From Aquincola tertiaricarbonis (lineage in GTDB: Bacteria > Pseudomonadota > Gammaproteobacteria > Burkholderiales > Burkholderiaceae_C), in the NCBI RefSeq assembly GCF_000969605.1, contig NZ_JZUE01000010.1:1-64000 (forward strand): a stretch of 64,000 nt of DNA, in the 5' to 3' direction. The position numbers were made by a program, and so were the translations under genes. Position 1 is the first letter of the stretch; every line of letters begins with the position of its first letter. Of the stretch, positions 60,973-64,000 are shown one piece after another. The notes below the pieces were generated by a model, which saw nothing but the letters and a program-made list of their open reading frames with translations, ran no database searches and had not been told where the DNA came from.

Positions 60973-62286
60973 ATGCCCGTGAAGATGCCCGCCCCCGGTG
61001 ACCTGGAGCCGATCGAGACCGCCAGCGCCGACGAGCTGCAGGCGCTGCAGCTGCAGCGGCTGAAGGCCACGCTGCAGCATGCGTACGACAACGTGCCGCA
61101 CTACAAGGCGGCCTTCGATGCCAAGGGCGTGCATCCGTCGGATTGCCACTCGCTGGCCGACCTGGCGAGGTTCCCGTTCACCACCAAGAAGGACCTGCGC
61201 GACAACTACCCCTTCGGCCTGTTCGCGGTGCCGCGGGAGCAGGTGGTGCGGGTGCATGCTTCCTCGGGCACCACCGGCAAGCCCACGGTGGTGGGCTATA
61301 CGCAGCAGGACATCGACACCTGGGCCGACCTGGTGGCGCGCAGCATCCGCGCCGCCGGCGGCCGGCCCGGCGACATGGTGCACGTGGCCTATGGCTACGG
61401 CCTGTTCACCGGCGGCCTGGGTGCGCACTACGGCGCCGAGCGCCTGGGCTGCACCGTGGTGCCGATGAGCGGCGGCCAGACCGAGAAGCAGGTGCAGCTG
61501 ATCACCGACTTCCGGCCCGACATCATCATGGTGACGCCCAGCTACATGCAGGTGATCGTCGAGGAGATGAAGCGCCAGGGCCTGGACCCGGCGGCCAGTT
61601 CGCTGAAGGTGGGCATCTTCGGCGCCGAGCCCTGGACCGAGGCGATGCGCCGCGACATCGAGGCCAGCGCCGGCCTGTCGGCGGTCGACATCTACGGCCT
61701 GTCGGAGGTAATGGGCCCCGGCGTGGCCAGCGAATGCATCGAGACGCAGGACGGCCCGGTGATCTGGGAAGACCACTTCTATCCGGAGATCATCGATCCC
61801 GAGACCGGCGAGGTGCTGCCCGACGGCAGCGAGGGCGAGCTGGTGTTCACCACGCTCACCAAGCAGGCGCTGCCGGTGATCCGCTACCGCACCCGCGACC
61901 TGACGCGGCTGCTGCCACCCACCGCGCGCAGCATGCGGCGCATGGGCAAGATCGTTGGCCGCAGCGACGACATGCTGATCATCCGTGGCGTGAACCTGTT
62001 TCCCACGCAGGTGGAAGAGCTCGTGCTGGCGCATGGCCAGCTGGGCGGCCAGTACCAGCTGGTCGTCACCCGCGAAGGCACGCTGGACGAAGTGGAAGTG
62101 CGCTGCGAGATGCTGCCCGAGGCCGATGCCTCCGAGGCCAATTGCCAGGCCGTGGCGCGGCAGCTGCAGCAGCGCATCAAGACGCTGATCGGCGTGAGCA
62201 CCCGGGTGAACGTGGGGCTGCCCGGTTCCATCGAGCGCACGCTGGTGGGCAAGGCCCGCCGCGTGATCGACCGCCGCGGCCGCTGA
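60973..62286 (+). CDS. paaK: Phenylacetate-CoA ligase
   Basis: A 437-residue AMP-forming ligase that activates phenylacetate with CoA and ATP, the entry step of the aerobic pathway. The phosphate loop is HASSGTTGKPTVVGYT; further family marks are IYGLSEVMGPGVASECIE and the C-terminal LIIRGVNLFPTQVEEL. The ATG follows AGGAGTGCCACC. The frame is complete. Confidence 0.95.
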   Translation: MPVKMPAPGDLEPIETASADELQALQLQRLKATLQHAYDNVPHYKAAFDAKGVHPSDCHSLADLARFPFTTKKDLRDNYPFGLFAVPREQVVRVHASSGTTGKPTVVGYTQQDIDTWADLVARSIRAAGGRPGDMVHVAYGYGLFTGGLGAHYGAERLGCTVVPMSGGQTEKQVQLITDFRPDIIMVTPSYMQVIVEEMKRQGLDPAASSLKVGIFGAEPWTEAMRRDIEASAGLSAVDIYGLSEVMGPGVASECIETQDGPVIWEDHFYPEIIDPETGEVLPDGSEGELVFTTLTKQALPVIRYRTRDLTRLLPPTARSMRRMGKIVGRSDDMLIIRGVNLFPTQVEELVLAHGQLGGQYQLVVTREGTLDEVEVRCEMLPEADASEANCQAVARQLQQRIKTLIGVSTRVNVGLPGSIERTLVGKARRVIDRRGR

Positions 62287-62319
62287 GCGCGCCGGCACCT
62301 GTCTAGACAAGCTGCCCGC

Positions 62320-62973
62320 ATGGCCCGCACCCGAGCTGCCACCTACGACGACCAGCGCGAGCACATCCTCGCGCAGGCGGCGGCGCTGTTCGCCCACCAG
62401 GGCTACCCCGGCACCAGCATGAACCAGGTGGCCGCGGCCTGCGGCGTGTCCAAGGCCACGCTGTACCACTACATGCGCGACAAGGCCGAGCTGCTGGCGC
62501 AGATCGCGCAAAGCCACGTGGGCCGGCTGGAGGCGCTGGTGGCCGAGGTGGGCGCCATGCCGCTGCCGGCCGAGCAGCGGCTGCGGCTGCTGATCAGCCG
62601 CTTCGTGCGCGAATACGCCGATGCCCAGCACCACCACCGGGTGCTGACGGAGGACGTGAAGTTCCTCGATCCGCAGGCCCACCAGCAGGTGCTGGACGGC
62701 CAGCGGCGCGTGGTCAATGCCTTCGCCCGCACGCTGGTGGAGGTGCGGCCGGCATTGGCGGCGCAGCAGCTGGACAAGCCGCTGACCATGCTGCTGTTCG
62801 GCATGATCAATTGGATGTTCACCTGGCTCAAGCCGGATGGCGCCCTCAATCACGAAGCGATGGCCCCGCTGGTGGCCGACCTGTTCTTCGGCGGCCTGCA
62901 TGCGGTGAATACACCGCAGCCGGCGCCGCGCGTTCCGCGTTCCCCCATCCATCCCAAGGAGACAGCCCGATGA
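62320..62973 (+). CDS. paaR: TetR-family regulator of the paa cluster
   Basis: A 217-residue TetR/AcrR repressor. The helix-turn-helix is at about residues 15-60 (ILAQAAALFAHQGYPGTSMN, AAACGVSKATLYHYMRDKAE). The C-terminal ligand domain probably senses phenylacetyl-CoA, by analogy with PaaR. It follows paaK by 33 bases and overlaps the ABC solute-binding gene (ATGA). The palindrome at 60400 is its likely target. Confidence 0.85.
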   Translation: MARTRAATYDDQREHILAQAAALFAHQGYPGTSMNQVAAACGVSKATLYHYMRDKAELLAQIAQSHVGRLEALVAEVGAMPLPAEQRLRLLISRFVREYADAQHHHRVLTEDVKFLDPQAHQQVLDGQRRVVNAFARTLVEVRPALAAQQLDKPLTMLLFGMINWMFTWLKPDGALNHEAMAPLVADLFFGGLHAVNTPQPAPRVPRSPIHPKETAR

Positions 62974-64000
62974 AATTCTTCAAGCACACGCTGATCGCCG
63001 CCGCGCTGGCCACCGCCGGCCTGGCCGCGCAGGCCGACATCACCGTCGGCGTCACCGTCTCGGCCACCGGCCCGGCCGCGTCGCTGGGCATTCCCGAGAA
63101 GAACACCATCGAGCTGATGCCCAAGCAGATCGGTGGCCAGAAGGTGAACTACATCGTGCTGGACGATGCGTCGGACACCACCACCGCGGTGACCAATGCC
63201 CGCAAGCTGATCACCGAGCACAAGGTGGACGTGCTGCTGGGCTCCACCGTCACGCCCAACTCGCTGGCGATGATCGACGTGGCCGCCGAGAGCAGCACCC
63301 CGATGATCTCGATGGCCGCCTCGGCCCGCATCGTGGAGCCCACCAGCGACCCGAAGCGCAAGTGGGTGTTCAAGACGCCGCAGAACGACATCATGATGGC
63401 CGTGGCCATCGCCCAGCACATGGCCGCCAATGGCGTGAAGACGGTGGGCTTCATCGGCTTTGCCGATGCCTATGGCGAAGGCTGGCTGCAGGAATTCCAG
63501 AAGGCCGTGGGTATCAAGCAGCTCAACATCGTGGCCACCGAGCGCTACAACCGCAGCGACACGTCGGTCACCGGCCAGGTGCTGAAGCTGGTGTCCGCAC
63601 GGCCCGACGCCATCCTGATCGCCGGCTCGGGCACGCCGGCCGCGCTGCCGCAGAAGGCGCTGAAGGAGCGTGGCTATGCGGGCAAGATCTACCAGACCCA
63701 CGGCGTGGCCAACAACGACTTCCTGCGCGTGGGCGGCAAGGACGTGGAAGGCACGCTGCTGCCCGCCGGCCCGATGCTGGTGGCCGCCCAGCTGCCGGCC
63801 GGCCATCCGGTGAAGAAGAGCGCCACCGAATATGTCACCGCCTATGAGGCCAAGTTCGGCAAGGGCTCGGTCTCGACCTTCGGCGGCCATGCCTGGGATG
63901 CCGGCCTGCTGATGCAGGCCGCCGCCACCGAGGCACTGAAGAAGGCCCAGCCCGGCACGCCGGCCTTCCGCGCGGCGCTGCGCGATGCGCTGGAACAGGT
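62970..64000 (+). CDS. ABC transporter solute-binding protein (LivK type), cut by window end
   Basis: The first 343 residues of a periplasmic binding protein of the branched-chain amino-acid family. The signal peptide is MKFFKHTLIAAALATAG ending near AAQA. Family landmarks are VGVTVSATGPAASLGIPEKN, VLLGSTVTPNSLAMIDVA and WVFKTPQNDIMMAVAIAQHM. Its place behind paaR suggests uptake of phenylacetate or a related aromatic acid. The gene runs off the window. Confidence 0.9.
   Translation, partial: MKFFKHTLIAAALATAGLAAQADITVGVTVSATGPAASLGIPEKNTIELMPKQIGGQKVNYIVLDDASDTTTAVTNARKLITEHKVDVLLGSTVTPNSLAMIDVAAESSTPMISMAASARIVEPTSDPKRKWVFKTPQNDIMMAVAIAQHMAANGVKTVGFIGFADAYGEGWLQEFQKAVGIKQLNIVATERYNRSDTSVTGQVLKLVSARPDAILIAGSGTPAALPQKALKERGYAGKIYQTHGVANNDFLRVGGKDVEGTLLPAGPMLVAAQLPAGHPVKKSATEYVTAYEAKFGKGSVSTFGGHAWDAGLLMQAAATEALKKAQPGTPAFRAALRDALEQ

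Noticed and set aside
1-64000. CRISPR arrays, rRNA genes, riboswitches and prophage structural genes
   Set aside because: No regularly spaced repeats, rRNA-like sequence, recognisable aptamer or phage capsid/tail genes were seen in the window.

Overview
The window is high-GC DNA (roughly two thirds G+C by eye, lower in a few patches) from a betaproteobacterium, most likely of the order Burkholderiales. The grounds are the two PEP-CTERM surface proteins, a Bug-type solute-binding protein, the homogentisate, protocatechuate and phenylacetate catabolic genes with typical Burkholderiales neighbours (DUF2783, a BTAD/ATPase regulator), and codon use dominated by G/C third positions. No genus can be named from the sequence alone.

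Left part, 1-14.8 kb, is a patchwork. It opens with a decayed conjugative relaxase gene carrying four in-frame stops, followed by a LysR regulator divergent from a Bug solute-binding protein and a cystathionine beta-lyase-like enzyme, then a broken IS3-family element. From 6.0 to 13.9 kb lies a compact zinc-starvation locus: a Zur/Fur-family repressor, a ZnuD-like TonB receptor coupled to a large lipoprotein of unknown function, an all3515-like PEP-CTERM protein, a second PEP-CTERM protein and its diverged paralogue with a Pro-Ala stalk. Three copies of a 17-bp palindrome (ATGCAAC-N3-GTTGCAT) sit in its promoters and are proposed Zur operators. At 13.9-14.7 kb there are remnants of a TonB receptor, a peptide/nickel ABC ATPase and a thiolase.

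Middle part, 14.8-38.9 kb, is an integrative-element-like island ending at an intact tRNA-Ser(UGA) gene with a tyrosine integrase beside it. It holds an H-NS-like protein with two DNA-binding domains, conserved element proteins (zinc ribbon, acylphosphatase, DUF1173, LPD7), a near-complete VirB/VirD4 type IV secretion operon on the minus strand (virB1-B2-B3-B4-orf-B6-B5-B8-B9-B10-B11-D4, then an OmpA-like lipoprotein), and lower-GC cargo: two small proteins, a LuxR-type solo with an intact acyl-homoserine-lactone pocket signature, an AlkB-like membrane di-iron hydroxylase, and the tRNA 2-selenouridine synthase MnmH. No intact relaxase is visible in the window, so self-transfer is doubtful unless one lies outside.

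Right part, 38.9-64 kb, looks like ordinary chromosome: apaH, a CBS-domain membrane protein with a SapC-family protein, pcaB with a fused PcaC-PcaD gene and an M16 peptidase, a secreted asparaginase, a 1,208-residue BTAD/ATPase/TPR regulator, an IclR-controlled homogentisate operon (metallo-beta-lactamase-fold protein, FAD hydroxylase, DUF2783, hmgA, fahA), and a phenylacetate cluster (3-hydroxyacyl-CoA dehydrogenase, paaI, paaK, a TetR/PaaR regulator, and an ABC solute-binding protein cut by the window edge). The three catabolic clusters would funnel aromatic acids into central metabolism.
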